A stretch of 64,000 nt of DNA from assembly GCA_026168455.1 (NCBI GenBank), contig CM047431.1, positions 6,167,603 to 6,231,602 on the forward strand, read 5' to 3'. The first letter of the stretch is position 1, and each line of letters opens with the position of its first letter. Of the stretch, positions 1-9,513 are shown one piece after another. Source of the stretch: Theocolax elegans. Lineage: Eukaryota > Arthropoda > Insecta > Hymenoptera > Cerocephalidae. A model generated the notes under the pieces. The model did not search any database and was not told the DNA's origin. It was given only the letters and a program-made list of their open reading frames with translations. The position numbers and the translations under genes are program-made.

Positions 1-153
1 TTTTAGTTAGAGAGCCCATATATTTATTTTGATTATTATAAACAAATTCCTTCCTTAAATAACCTTCTGTTTCTAATAAATACATACTTGTTTATTTAAA
101 ATATTGTTTTATATAAATATGGATAATCTACTCACTTATATATCCATAAAAAT

Positions 154-213
<60 letters not shown>

Positions 214-231
214 CTATAATATATAAATATT
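1..231 (-). repeat. Inverted Helitron-like fragment and TA array
   Basis: Bases 1-150 are the reverse complement of sequence found inside the Helitron-like copies (for example about 1330-1440 and 14990-15090). A TA dinucleotide array follows at about 157-208. The same arrangement recurs at 4734-4945, so this is the left end of a directly repeated block. No gene is seen. Confidence 0.6.
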
Positions 232-255
232 TCGCCGCCGCCGCCGCCGCCGTGT

Positions 256-580
256 CTAAGGATTCAGAATTCAACATATATATATATATGTTTTATATAT
301 ATATGTCATATATATGTTATATATATATATATGTTATATATATATGTTATATATATATGTTATATATATATGTCATATATATATGTTATATATATATGTC
401 ATGTATATGATATATATATATGTCATATATATATGTGTGTGTGTGTGTATTTGTGTGTGTGCGTGCGTGTGTGTGCTTGTGTGTGCGTGTGCGTGCGTGC
501 GTGTGTGTGTGTGTACGTGTGTGTTTGTGTGTGAGTGTGTGTATGTGTGTGTGTGTGTGTGTGAGTGTGTGTGTGTGTGA
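256..580. repeat. TATG/TA then GT microsatellite
   Basis: A run of ATATATGT-type repeats turns into a long GT/GC-rich dinucleotide tract. The open frames across it (YIY and CVCV repeats) are low-complexity artefacts. The same composite microsatellite occupies the same place in other copies of the host element (4990-5280, 9515-9690, and inverted at 13785-13971). Confidence 0.9.
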
Positions 581-1816
581 TCATACACTTTTCCAAATAT
601 CCATATGTGATATATACAATGGGTTAAAAATTAAATACATTAATTATTGCATTTTTAAGATAATTCATAACTTTTTACAGAACTGAAGGCCATAAAAATG
701 CTACAGACTATTTGAAAGGTATTGCTCCAAGCTTTCTTTCAAACTTTTGGATAAAAAATCAATTGTAGCGCACTTACACTTTTTTTAAGTTGAATATTGG
801 GATGTATTTTATATAAAATTTACATTGAAATTAGAAATTCTAACCCAGAAGTGTGTGTGTGTATGTGTGTGCGTGTGTGTGTGTACGTGTTATTTGTTTT
901 TTCAAGAATAGATAATATATGTATTTTTTCCGTGCGCAAAAAAAAGTGAATATAACTTGAAAGAATGTGTATTAGTTTACTTATTCCTGATAAAACTCAT
1001 AAAATAAAAACGGACCTAAAATTTAATGTAATGTTTTTAAAAATATGCACAATTTTACGAAGATAAAATAAATATTAATCAAGTATAACATACACTTTTC
1101 CAAATATCTATATGTGAAATATACAATAAATTAAAAATTAATACATTAATTATTGCATTTTTAAGATAATTCTATTATAAACAGTAATGGCAAAAGAAAA
1201 TTCAAATTTTAACAGAGGCAATATAAAATACGAATTATATTTCAAAAGTTTTTCGAAAATTATTATTTTAGTAGTTTTTAATTTAAATATTATTCAAATC
1301 AAATTTAAAAATTGTTTGGAGATTACGTATATTTATATAAAACAATATTTTAAATAAACAAGTATGTATTATTAGATACAAAAGGTTATTTAAGGAATGC
1401 CTTTGTTTATAATAATTAAAATAAATATATGGGCTCTGTAACTAAAGGGAAAAATAAATTGGATATAATTATGGATTAAAACGCAAATTTTGAAAGCGGG
1501 TGCAAATTACGATTTACGGGAGAAATGGAAGAAACAGGTTTTTATTTATATACCGCTAAAATGTTATAAATAATTCTTTAAAGCTAATACAAAAATTAAT
1601 TTAATTAAGGAGAAAGTTTTATTACTCTTAAAGCATAAAATATTAATGACATGTAGAACTCTTGGCGATGACTTAAATAAATTAATTTTAGGAGGTAAAG
1701 TTCTATTAAATCCGTTTCAAATAATCTAAAATTTTAATAGGTTTTTACTAAATACTACAATGAAGTATATGCACTTTACTATTTTTGGTAAGTTAATTGT
1801 TCATTACCATATATAT

Positions 1817-3013
1817 GGGCTATTTCACATCAGTAGTACGATGAAAATTTGAAATCACTCCAAATTTTGTGAACAGACTGGAAATATCTTCCAGAAGATA
1901 GAAAAAAAATTTGAGGTGTTAAAAATAATTTGCCTAAGAGTTATTCCACCATGAAAAATGGAAATTTTTCAATTTTTTAGAGAAATTATTATTTTCAAAG
2001 CTATTTATCTCAAAATCTATTGATTTTTTTAAAAATACATTATAAACAACTTTTGTTCAAAATAATCTTTAGAACTTATCTACTTGGGTTACAATTCCTG
2101 ATTTTAAAATCTCGAAGAGATAGAACGCCCGGAAATATTGAATATCAAAACAGGCGACCACGCCACAATCGATTTTGATCTAACACCGCTCAAAAGATCA
2201 CATTTTTTGAACACACAAACACCAAATTTTTTTAAAAATTTAAATGGGTAATACCATGTTAATTTTTGTGAATTTTTTGTCTTTCTTTAAATTATCATAA
2301 CTTTTTACGGAATTGAAGGTCATAAAAAGCTACAGACTATTTGAAAGGTATTGCTCCAAGCTTTCTTTTAGACCTTTGGATAAAAAAATCAATTGCGGCG
2401 AACTTACACTTTTTTAAGTTGAATATTGACATGTAGTTTATGTAACATTGACCTTAAGATTAGAAATTCTAACCCAGAAGGATAAATTCTACACATAATT
2501 AGCAACGAATATTTGTATAGTAAAAGTTGATAGATTTTGAGTTAAATAGCGATAAACCCAGGCATAACTTACAACAGCGGTCTTGGCCGATAAGCTAACC
2601 CAAGCCATTCGAAAGCTCGCGAAAAATGTGAACTTTTGAGAGGTGTTAGATTAAAATCGATTATGGTGTGGTAGCCGTTTTTGGATATTCAATATGTCCG
2701 GGTGTTCTATCTCTTCGAGATTTTAAAATTAAGAAATGTAACCAGGGTAGATAAGTTCTAAAGATTAATTTAAACAAAAGTTGTTTGTAATGTTTTTTCA
2801 AAAAAATCAACAGAATTTGAGATAAATGGCTTTAAAAATAGAAATTTTTCTAATAAATTAAAAAATTTCCACTTTTCATGGTCGAATAACTCTTAAGCAA
2901 ATTATTTTTAACACTTAAATTTTTTTTGTATGTTCTGGAAGATGTTTCCAGCCTGTTCTCAAATTTTGGAGTGATTTAAAATTTTCATCGTACCACTTGA
3001 CGTGAGATAGACC
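1817..3013. mobile_element. Foldback element, GGGCTATTTCAC family, copy 1
   Basis: The left tip GGGCTATTTCACATCA at 1817 is matched in inverse at 2996-3013. About 400-nt arms follow, including an inverted pair around the cytosine-rich block near 2105-2200 and 2610-2750. The middle (about 2215-2600) is single-copy within the element. No transposase is encoded. A shorter copy lies at 10779-11493 and a LINE-interrupted copy at 40374-46841. The flanks are TA/TG microsatellite, so the target duplication cannot be read. Confidence 0.7.
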
Positions 3014-4360
3014 ATATATATGTATACATATGTATGTATGTATGTGGGTGTGTGTGCGTGCGGCGTAATATTTATATAATATATATATATATATTTTAAA
3101 ATTGTTTTTTCAAGAATACATAATATATGTATTTTTTCCGTGCGCAAAAAAAAGTTGTGAACATAACTTGAAAGAATGTGTATTTGTCTACTCATTTTTC
3201 ATAAAACTCATAAAATTTTTAAACGTATACCCAATAATAATAACGGATCTAAAATGCAATGTAATGCTTTAAATACAGATGCAAAATTGTTTGAAGATTA
3301 AATAAATATTAATCAAGTATAACATACACTTTTCCAAATATCTATATGTGAAATATACAATAAGTTAAAAATTAAATATATTAATTATTGCATTTTTAAG
3401 ATAATTCTATTATAAACAGTATAGACAAAAGAAAATTCAAATTTTAACAGTGGCAATATAAAATACGAATTACATTTGAATAGATTTTCAAAAACTATTA
3501 ATTTAGGAGCATTTAATTTAAATATTTTTTAAATTAATATTTCAAAATTGTATGGATATATAAGTGTGTAGATAATTTATATTTATATAACACAATATTT
3601 TAAATAAACAAGTATGTATTTATTAGAAATAGAAGGATATTTAAGAAATGAATTTGTTTATAATAATCAAAATAAATATTTGGGCTCTGCATAGTAAAAA
3701 TAAATTGGATATAATTATGGATTAAAACGCAAATTTTGAAATAGAGTGCAAATTACGAATCACGGGAGAAATGGAAGAAACAGGTTTTTATTTATATAGC
3801 GCTAAAATTTTATAAATAATTCTTTAAAAATAATACAAAAATTAATTTAATGAAGAAGAAAGTTTTATTACTATTAAAGTACAAAATATTAATGACATAG
3901 AACTTTTGGCGATGATCGTTCGTCATTAAATAAATTAATTTTAGAAGGTGAATTTCTATTTATAACGGTTTAAAATAATCCAAAATGTTAATAAGTTGTT
4001 AACTAAAATACTACAATTTAGTAGGTATATGTACTTTACTATTTTTGGTAAGTTAATTTTTCATTATCATTTATAATTATTAAAATATAAATTTAAGCTT
4101 TATAAGAATTCATATAGTTTAATATTTACAGTTAACATTTAATATGTCTATTTTTTTATTATTTTTATTCTGATTTCATTACACTAAATTTTGGTAAACT
4201 TTATTTATAATTATAATAACTATAGACAATACCTCCAAGGTGTTGTATTAATCTTTTAATTTTTAAGGTGTCCATGGTAGTGAAAAAATAATACAATTTA
4301 AAACATTATTTTAATAGATTAAATCGAAAGACACCTTTTTCGAAATTAAAAATGGGGTGT

Positions 4361-4397
4361 GGCGCGCGAAGCGCGCAGGGGGTGCGAGCCCCCCTAG
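4361..4397 (+). repeat. Helitron-type 3' end (double hairpin + CTAG)
   Basis: The first hairpin is GCGCGC-GAA-GCGCGC. The second is a G5/C6 stem whose loop is altered relative to the other copies. CTAG then T follows directly, fitting the CTRR|T rule for Helitron 3' ends. Confidence 0.7.
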
Positions 4398-4431
4398 TAT
4401 ATGATATTATATCTATAATATAAAATTATTT

Positions 4432-4885
4432 TCGCCCGCCTCCGCCGTGTCTATAATTCAGAATTCAACTATATATTACCTCCTAAAATTAATTTATTTA
4501 ATGACGAATGATCATCGCCAAAAGTTCTATGTCATTAATATTTTGTACTTTAGAGTAATAAAACTTTCTTCTCAATTAAATTAATTTTTGTATTAGTTTT
4601 AAAGAATTATTTATAAAATTTTAGCGCTATATAAATAAAAACCTGTTTCTTCCATTTCTCCCGTGATTCGTAATTTGCACTCTCTTTCAAAATTTGCGTT
4701 TTAATCCATAATTATATCCAATTTATTTTTCCTTTTAGTTAGAGAGCCCATATATTTATTTTGATTATTATAAACAAATTCCTTCCTTAAATAACCTTCT
4801 GTTTCTAATAAATACATACTTGTTTATTTAAAATATTGTTTTATATAAATATGGATAATCTACTCACTTATATATCCATAAAAAT

Positions 4886-4888
<3 letters not shown>
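4432..4888 (-). repeat. Helitron head joined to an inverted fragment
   Basis: A short head block (TC, GCC-rich run, GTGTCTATAATTCAGAATTC) at 4432-4470 is followed by reverse-complement Helitron-interior sequence. For instance the segment near 4475-4520 is the inverse of about 3890-3950. This looks like a rearranged junction between two copies. No gene is seen. Confidence 0.5.
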
Positions 4889-4943
<55 letters not shown>

Positions 4944-5977
4944 TCTCGCCGCCGCCGCCGCCGCCGCCGTGTCTAAGAATTCAGAATTCAACATATATAT
5001 ATGTTTTATATATATGTCATATATATGTATATATATATATATATATGTTATATATATGTTATATATATATGTCATATATATGTTATATATATGTCATGTA
5101 TATGATATATATATATGTCATATATATGTGTGTGTGTGCATGTTTGTATGTGTGTGTGTGTGTGTGTGCGTGCGTGTGTGTGCTTGTGTGTGCGTGTGCG
5201 TGCGTGCGTGTGTGTGTGTGTACGTGTGTGTTTGTGTGTGAGTGTGTGTGTGTGTGTGTGTGTGAGTGTGTGTGTGTGATCATACACTTTTCCAAATATC
5301 CATATGTGATATATACAATGGGTTAAAAATTAAATACATTAATTATTGCATTTTTAAGATAATTCATAACTTTTTACAGAACTGAAGGCCATAAAAATGC
5401 TACAGACTATTTGAAAGGTATTGCTCCAAGCTTTCTTTCAAACTTTTGGATAAAAAATCAATTGTAGCGCACTTACACTTTTTTTAAGTTGAATATTGGG
5501 ATGTATTTTATATAAAATTTACATTGAAATTAGAAATTCTAACCCAGAAGTGTGTGTGTGTATGTGTGTGCGTGTGTGTGTGTACGTGTTATTTGTTTTT
5601 TCAAGAATAGATAATATATGTATTTTTTCCGTGCGCAAAAAAAAGTGAATATAACTTGAAAGAATGTGTATTAGTTTACTTATTCCTGATAAAACTCATA
5701 AAATAAAAACGGACCTAAAATTTAATGTAATGTTTTTAAAAATATGCACAATTTTACGAAGATAAAATAAATATTAATCAAGTATAACATACACTTTTCC
5801 AAATATCTATATGTGAAATATACAATAAATTAAAAATTAATACATTAATTATTGCATTTTTAAGATAATTCTATTATAAACAGTAATGGCAAAAGAAAAT
5901 TCAAATTTTAACAGAGGCAATATAAAATACGAATTACATTTCAAAAGTTTTTCGAAAATTATTATTTTAGTAGTTTT
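4889..5977 (+). mobile_element. Helitron-like element, copy 2 (truncated)
   Basis: A TA array (4889-4942) precedes the head block at 4946. The following sequence is nearly identical to 232-1258. It stops abruptly at 5977, where the mariner-like segment begins, so the 3' part is missing. It carries the same TATG/GT microsatellite at 4990-5280. No coding capacity. Confidence 0.6.
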
Positions 5978-6966
5978 TTGAAATTAACCTTGAGCTTCAC
6001 CTTGACGGTTTTCCTCAAGGTCATTTCTATTTTTTTAATGGAAACCCCTATTTCTGATCTTAGAATCAGAAAGAGCGGGAAATTTTACGTTCAAGTATCT
6101 ATTTAGTTTTTTTTTCATAAGAACATAAACAATATTTCAGTTTTTACTTAAGAAATTGAAGCCGCTTTCAAACATCAAAAGGTTTAACGAGCATCGAAGA
6201 CCTTTGTCGTACTTCTATTCTCAATGTGAAGCAAAGGTCAAAATCTTGAAAATTATCTTATTTTTGTTACATTTCGAGGCGAAGCTTTTATCGCATATGA
6301 CCGTTGTTAAATAAACTTCCAAAGAATAAGGGACTGGCCATGTACTAACGATGCTGATGTTTAAGATCATAAACTTCCTATCTTTAGCACTACCCAGGAA
6401 CAACGACGTGGACGTAATAGGATTATGTTCCCTTTGGGGTGCTTTATTAACGTGAGTCCCCTTGCCTCTCACGATTCGGGGTGCTTTATTAACGTGAATC
6501 CCCTTGCCTCTCACGATTTGGGGTGCTTTATTAATGTGAGTCCCCTTGCCTCTCACAATTCATGATGAAACTAGAATAAACTTATTTCCTATCGGTTTTG
6601 CTCGAAATTATTACCATTTACGTCGATGCATTGCCTGAGCCTCTGTTCGAAGCTTTCAATAGTGCGCAGTAAGATATCTCTAGAGATTTGTCTACATGCA
6701 ACTCTAATCCTTTCTATCATATTCTCCCTTGTTGTGGGCACTTCGGCGAACACAGTATTTTTTAAGTATCCCCAAAGGAAGAAATCTGGAGAAGTTAAGT
6801 CCGGTGATCGTGCAGGCCAAGCAACTGGACCACCTCTTCCAATCCACCTTTGTTGGAAGTTTCTATTTAAGAACTCTCGTACAATTAAAGCGAAATGCGG
6901 TCCTGCACCATCCAGTTGTATCCACATTCGACGTCTAGTCTCAAGATCTACGTCTTCAAGTAAAAG
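5978..6966 (-). repeat. Left arm of long inverted repeat
   Basis: This is the reverse complement of 8142-9126. The frames shared by both arms (111 aa and 112 aa) translate identically, so most of the arm is virtually unchanged. A few mismatches appear at the outer end near 5978-6010. The homology stops abruptly at 6966 within the codons for the LLLLEDVD segment of the transposase. Confidence 0.85.
6589..6966 (-). pseudogene. Duplicated C-terminal part of the DD41D transposase
   Basis: On the minus strand this stretch encodes the last ~125 residues of the transposase at 7461-8519, including the second and third catalytic aspartates and the same C-terminus (NNFEQNR). No start codon or N-terminal DNA-binding region is attached. 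It is the inverted-arm copy of 8142-8519 and cannot make a full transposase. Confidence 0.85.
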
Positions 6967-7460
6967 TTTACAATCCCTATCCTTTTTTATTTTTCACCGG
7001 ACTGTATGATTTTTATTAATAAATTTCAAATATTGGAAGTTGTTGCTAATAATTTCCTATTACAAGTCTATTAAATTAATGAAACTATTTCAGTATCAAT
7101 CTGATGTTCTGCAAAGAAATAAGAGTAAAAGTTAAATACATAAGGATACATTTCATGTTCAATGAAGAATCTATTACATTTGGAAGTCGTTTAGAAAGTA
7201 ATCGCAACACGTTCAGTCGTGATTTCAATTTTGAAAAAGCTTTAAATATTACTTTTGTTTTAACCATGATTGTGTTCATTGTATCACTATCATTATTTCT
7301 TCATATTTGAATAAGAGACCTTTCTTATTGCCATCGATCATATGAAATCTAATTTGGACAATATTGCCTCTGTTTTCAGTAATATTTAATTTGTATCATC
7401 TTTCTATGATCTTTGCCTTTGTTGATTTGTATTGAGGTTTTTTGAAAAAATCTTTTAAAT

Positions 7461-8519
7461 ATGGCTGATTTTACCCCAACAGAGATAGTTGATATGATTT
7501 GGATTTTAGGAGAATGTAGAGGTAATTACCGTGAAGCGTCAAGGTTGTATCGAATTCGATACCCACAAAGGCGCCATCCTGATCACCGTACCATTCATCG
7601 TCTTGAAGAACGAGCTCGACAAGGGCATCTACGAAGAAGTCGAGCAAGACATGAGTATGATGATAGAGATGCTAGGGTTTTGGTTGTCTTAGGATTGGTT
7701 CACCTAAATCCTCATATCAGCAGCCGACAAATAGAGAGAGAAACAGGAATACCTCAGAGAACCGTTATTAGAATTTTAAGAAGTAATAGATATCATCCGT
7801 ATCATATTACCTTAACGCAAGCATTAAACGCTAATGATATGAGAAACAGAGTAACTTTCTGTCGGTGGGCTCTACAGATAATTTTGCAGGATCCGAATTT
7901 TTTTAATTATGTTCTTTTTTCTGATGAAGCTACGTTTCATAGTACTGGCCAATTGAATCGTCACAACAGTCATTATTGGTCTGATCAGAATCCTCACTGG
8001 TACAGACCAGTCGATAATCAACATCGTTGGAGTGTAAATGTATGGTGTGGAATAGTTAATGGTCATCTCATCGGACCATTCTTTTTTGAAGAAAACGTCA
8101 ACGGCAATGCTATTTTAGAACTTTTAAGGGATCATCTCCCACTTTTACTTGAAGACGTAGATCTTGAGACTAGACGTCGAATGTGGATACAACTGGATGG
8201 TGCAGGACCGCATTTCGCTTTAATTGTACGAGAGTTCTTAAATAGAAACTTCCAACAAAGGTGGATTGGAAGAGGTGGTCCAGTTGCTTGGCCTGCACGA
8301 TCACCGGACTTAACTTCTCCAGATTTCTTCCTTTGGGGATACTTAAAAAATACTGTGTTCGCCGAAGTGCCCACAACAAGGGAGAATATGATAGAAAGGA
8401 TTAGAGTTGCATGTAGACAAATCTCTAGAGATATCTTACTGCGCACTATTGAAAGCTTCGAACAGAGGCTCAGGCAATGCATCGACGTAAATGGTAATAA
8501 TTTCGAGCAAAACCGATAG
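7461..8519 (+). CDS. IS630/Tc1-mariner transposase, DD41D type
   Basis: Intact 352-aa reading frame. It would bind the element's ends and perform cut-and-paste transposition in the nucleus. Residues 1-120 form the DNA-binding region: a helix-turn-helix with repeated Arg-rich segments near 50-65, and a second HTH around 85-110 (ISSRQIERETGIPQRTVIRI). The catalytic domain has D155 (LFSDEATF), D246 (LDGAGPH) and D288 (SPDLTSPDFF). There are 41 residues between the second and third acidic residues, which matches the described DD41D groups of the superfamily (rosa-like). The start is the first ATG after an AT-rich leader. Length is normal for the family and no frameshift or stop is present, so the protein may be functional. 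Its 3' end is duplicated in inverted orientation at 6589-6966, and a decayed relative lies at 60690-61430. Family assignment is firm; subfamily rests on residue spacing only. Confidence 0.9.
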   Translation: MADFTPTEIVDMIWILGECRGNYREASRLYRIRYPQRRHPDHRTIHRLEERARQGHLRRSRARHEYDDRDARVLVVLGLVHLNPHISSRQIERETGIPQRTVIRILRSNRYHPYHITLTQALNANDMRNRVTFCRWALQIILQDPNFFNYVLFSDEATFHSTGQLNRHNSHYWSDQNPHWYRPVDNQHRWSVNVWCGIVNGHLIGPFFFEENVNGNAILELLRDHLPLLLEDVDLETRRRMWIQLDGAGPHFALIVREFLNRNFQQRWIGRGGPVAWPARSPDLTSPDFFLWGYLKNTVFAEVPTTRENMIERIRVACRQISRDILLRTIESFEQRLRQCIDVNGNNFEQNR

Positions 8520-9126
8520 GAAATAAGTTTATTCTAGTTTCATCATGAATTGTGAGAGGCAAGGGGACTCACATTAATAAAGCACCCCAAATCGTGAGAG
8601 GCAAGGGGATTCACGTTAATAAAGCACCCCGAATCGTGAGAGGCAAGGGGACTCACGTTAATAAAGCACCCCAAAGGGAACATAATCCTATTACGTCCAC
8701 GTCGTTGTTCCTGGGTAGTGCTAAAGATAGGAAGTTTATGATCTTAAACATCAGCATCGTTAGTACATGGCCAGTCCCTTATTCTTTGGAAGTTTATTTA
8801 ACAACGGTCATATGCGATAAAAGCTTCGCCTCGAAATGTAACAAAAATAAGATAATTTTCAAGATTTTGACCTTTGCTTCACATTGAGAATAGAAGTACG
8901 ACAAAGGTCTTCGATGCTCGTTAAACCTTTTGATGTTTGAAAGCGGCTTCAATTTCTTAAGTAAAAACTGAAATATTGTTTATGTTCTTATGAAAAAAAA
9001 ACTAAATAGATACTTGAACGTAAAATTTCCCGCTCTTTCTGATTCTAAGATCAGAAATAGGGGTTTCCATTAAAAAAATAGAAATGACCTTGAGAAAACC
9101 GTTAAGGTCAAGCTCAAGGTTAATTT
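8142..9126 (+). repeat. Right arm of long inverted repeat
   Basis: Carries codons for the C-terminal part of the transposase, its 3' UTR and subterminal sequence, all repeated in inverse at 5978-6966. The single-copy spacer between arms is about 1175 bp and holds the 5' part of the gene. Confidence 0.85.
8544..8683 (+). repeat. Three 42-bp tandem repeats with AATAAA
   Basis: Just after the transposase stop, a 42-bp unit occurs about three times. Each unit contains GTGAG...CTCAC inverted pentamers and the hexamer AATAAA in the context GTTAATAAAGCACCCC. The mirror copy is at about 6425-6560. The decayed relative keeps one unit-like stretch at 60625-60665. The AATAAA hexamers could serve as redundant poly(A) signals. 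Confidence 0.75.
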
Positions 9127-9513
9127 CAAGGTTACCCCTAGACGTCCCCCTTGAAGTCCTACAACTTTTTTCTGAGTCATTTTTTCGTATTTTGCTTACA
9201 TTGTTCGATTCTTGTTCCAGGATAGTTTTGACCTTAGCATGACCTTAAGGGTTTATTTTGACCCATGTTAAAAGATGTTATCTGGATGTAAAATTTCCCG
9301 CTCTTTCCGATTCCGAGGTCAGAAATAGGGGTTCCCAATAAAAAAATAAACTTGACCTTGAGAAAGCCGTCAAGGTCAAGCTCAAGGTCAATTTCAAAGT
9401 CACCCCTAGATGTCCCCCTTGAACCCCTACAACTTTGGTCTGAAACATTTTTGCGTAATTTGCTTGTTTCAAAAGTTATTAGACTGGGGAAATTAAAATG
9501 ACTCACCCTGTAT

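Larger units (their letters stand above)
232..4397 (+). mobile_element. Helitron-like element, copy 1
   Basis: The proposed copy runs from a TC followed by a GCC-triplet run and the block GTGTCTAAGGATTCAGAATT (ending at 272) to a GC-rich double hairpin followed by CTAG at 4394-4397. A 3' hairpin just before CTRR is the hallmark of Helitron 3' ends, and the same end recurs at 12975 and 15839. No Rep/helicase reading frame is present, so the copy is non-autonomous. It is interrupted by a foldback element (1817-3013). The 3' end is well supported because three copies share it. The 5' end is inferred from a head block shared at 232, 4432 and 4946 and is less certain. Apart from these parts I see no gene in this stretch. 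Confidence 0.6.
5978..9510 (+). mobile_element. Mariner-like element with ~1-kb inverted arms
   Basis: The segment contains one intact transposase gene (7461-8519) and two long inverted arms (5978-6966 and 8142-9126) that each carry the 3' third of that gene plus its 3' UTR. The right end reads CTCACCCTG followed by TA at 9511-9512, a typical Tc1/mariner terminus. The left side lacks the outer ~380 bp present on the right, so the left terminus is truncated or rearranged. A ~268-bp subterminal block is tandemly duplicated on the right (about 9010-9160 against 9280-9430). The flanking Helitron sequence does not rejoin simply, so this is not a clean insertion. Confidence 0.75.

Noticed and set aside
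314..686. Several 60-90 aa open frames rich in YIY, CVC or HTH repeats
   Set aside because: They are translations of TA/TG and GT microsatellites; the same applies at 4860-5326, 9547-9748 and 13695-13958.
8132..8482. 116-aa minus-strand frame beginning MHCLSLCSKLS
   Set aside because: Antisense shadow of the intact transposase; the duplicate at 6626-7009 is the same shadow in the inverted arm.
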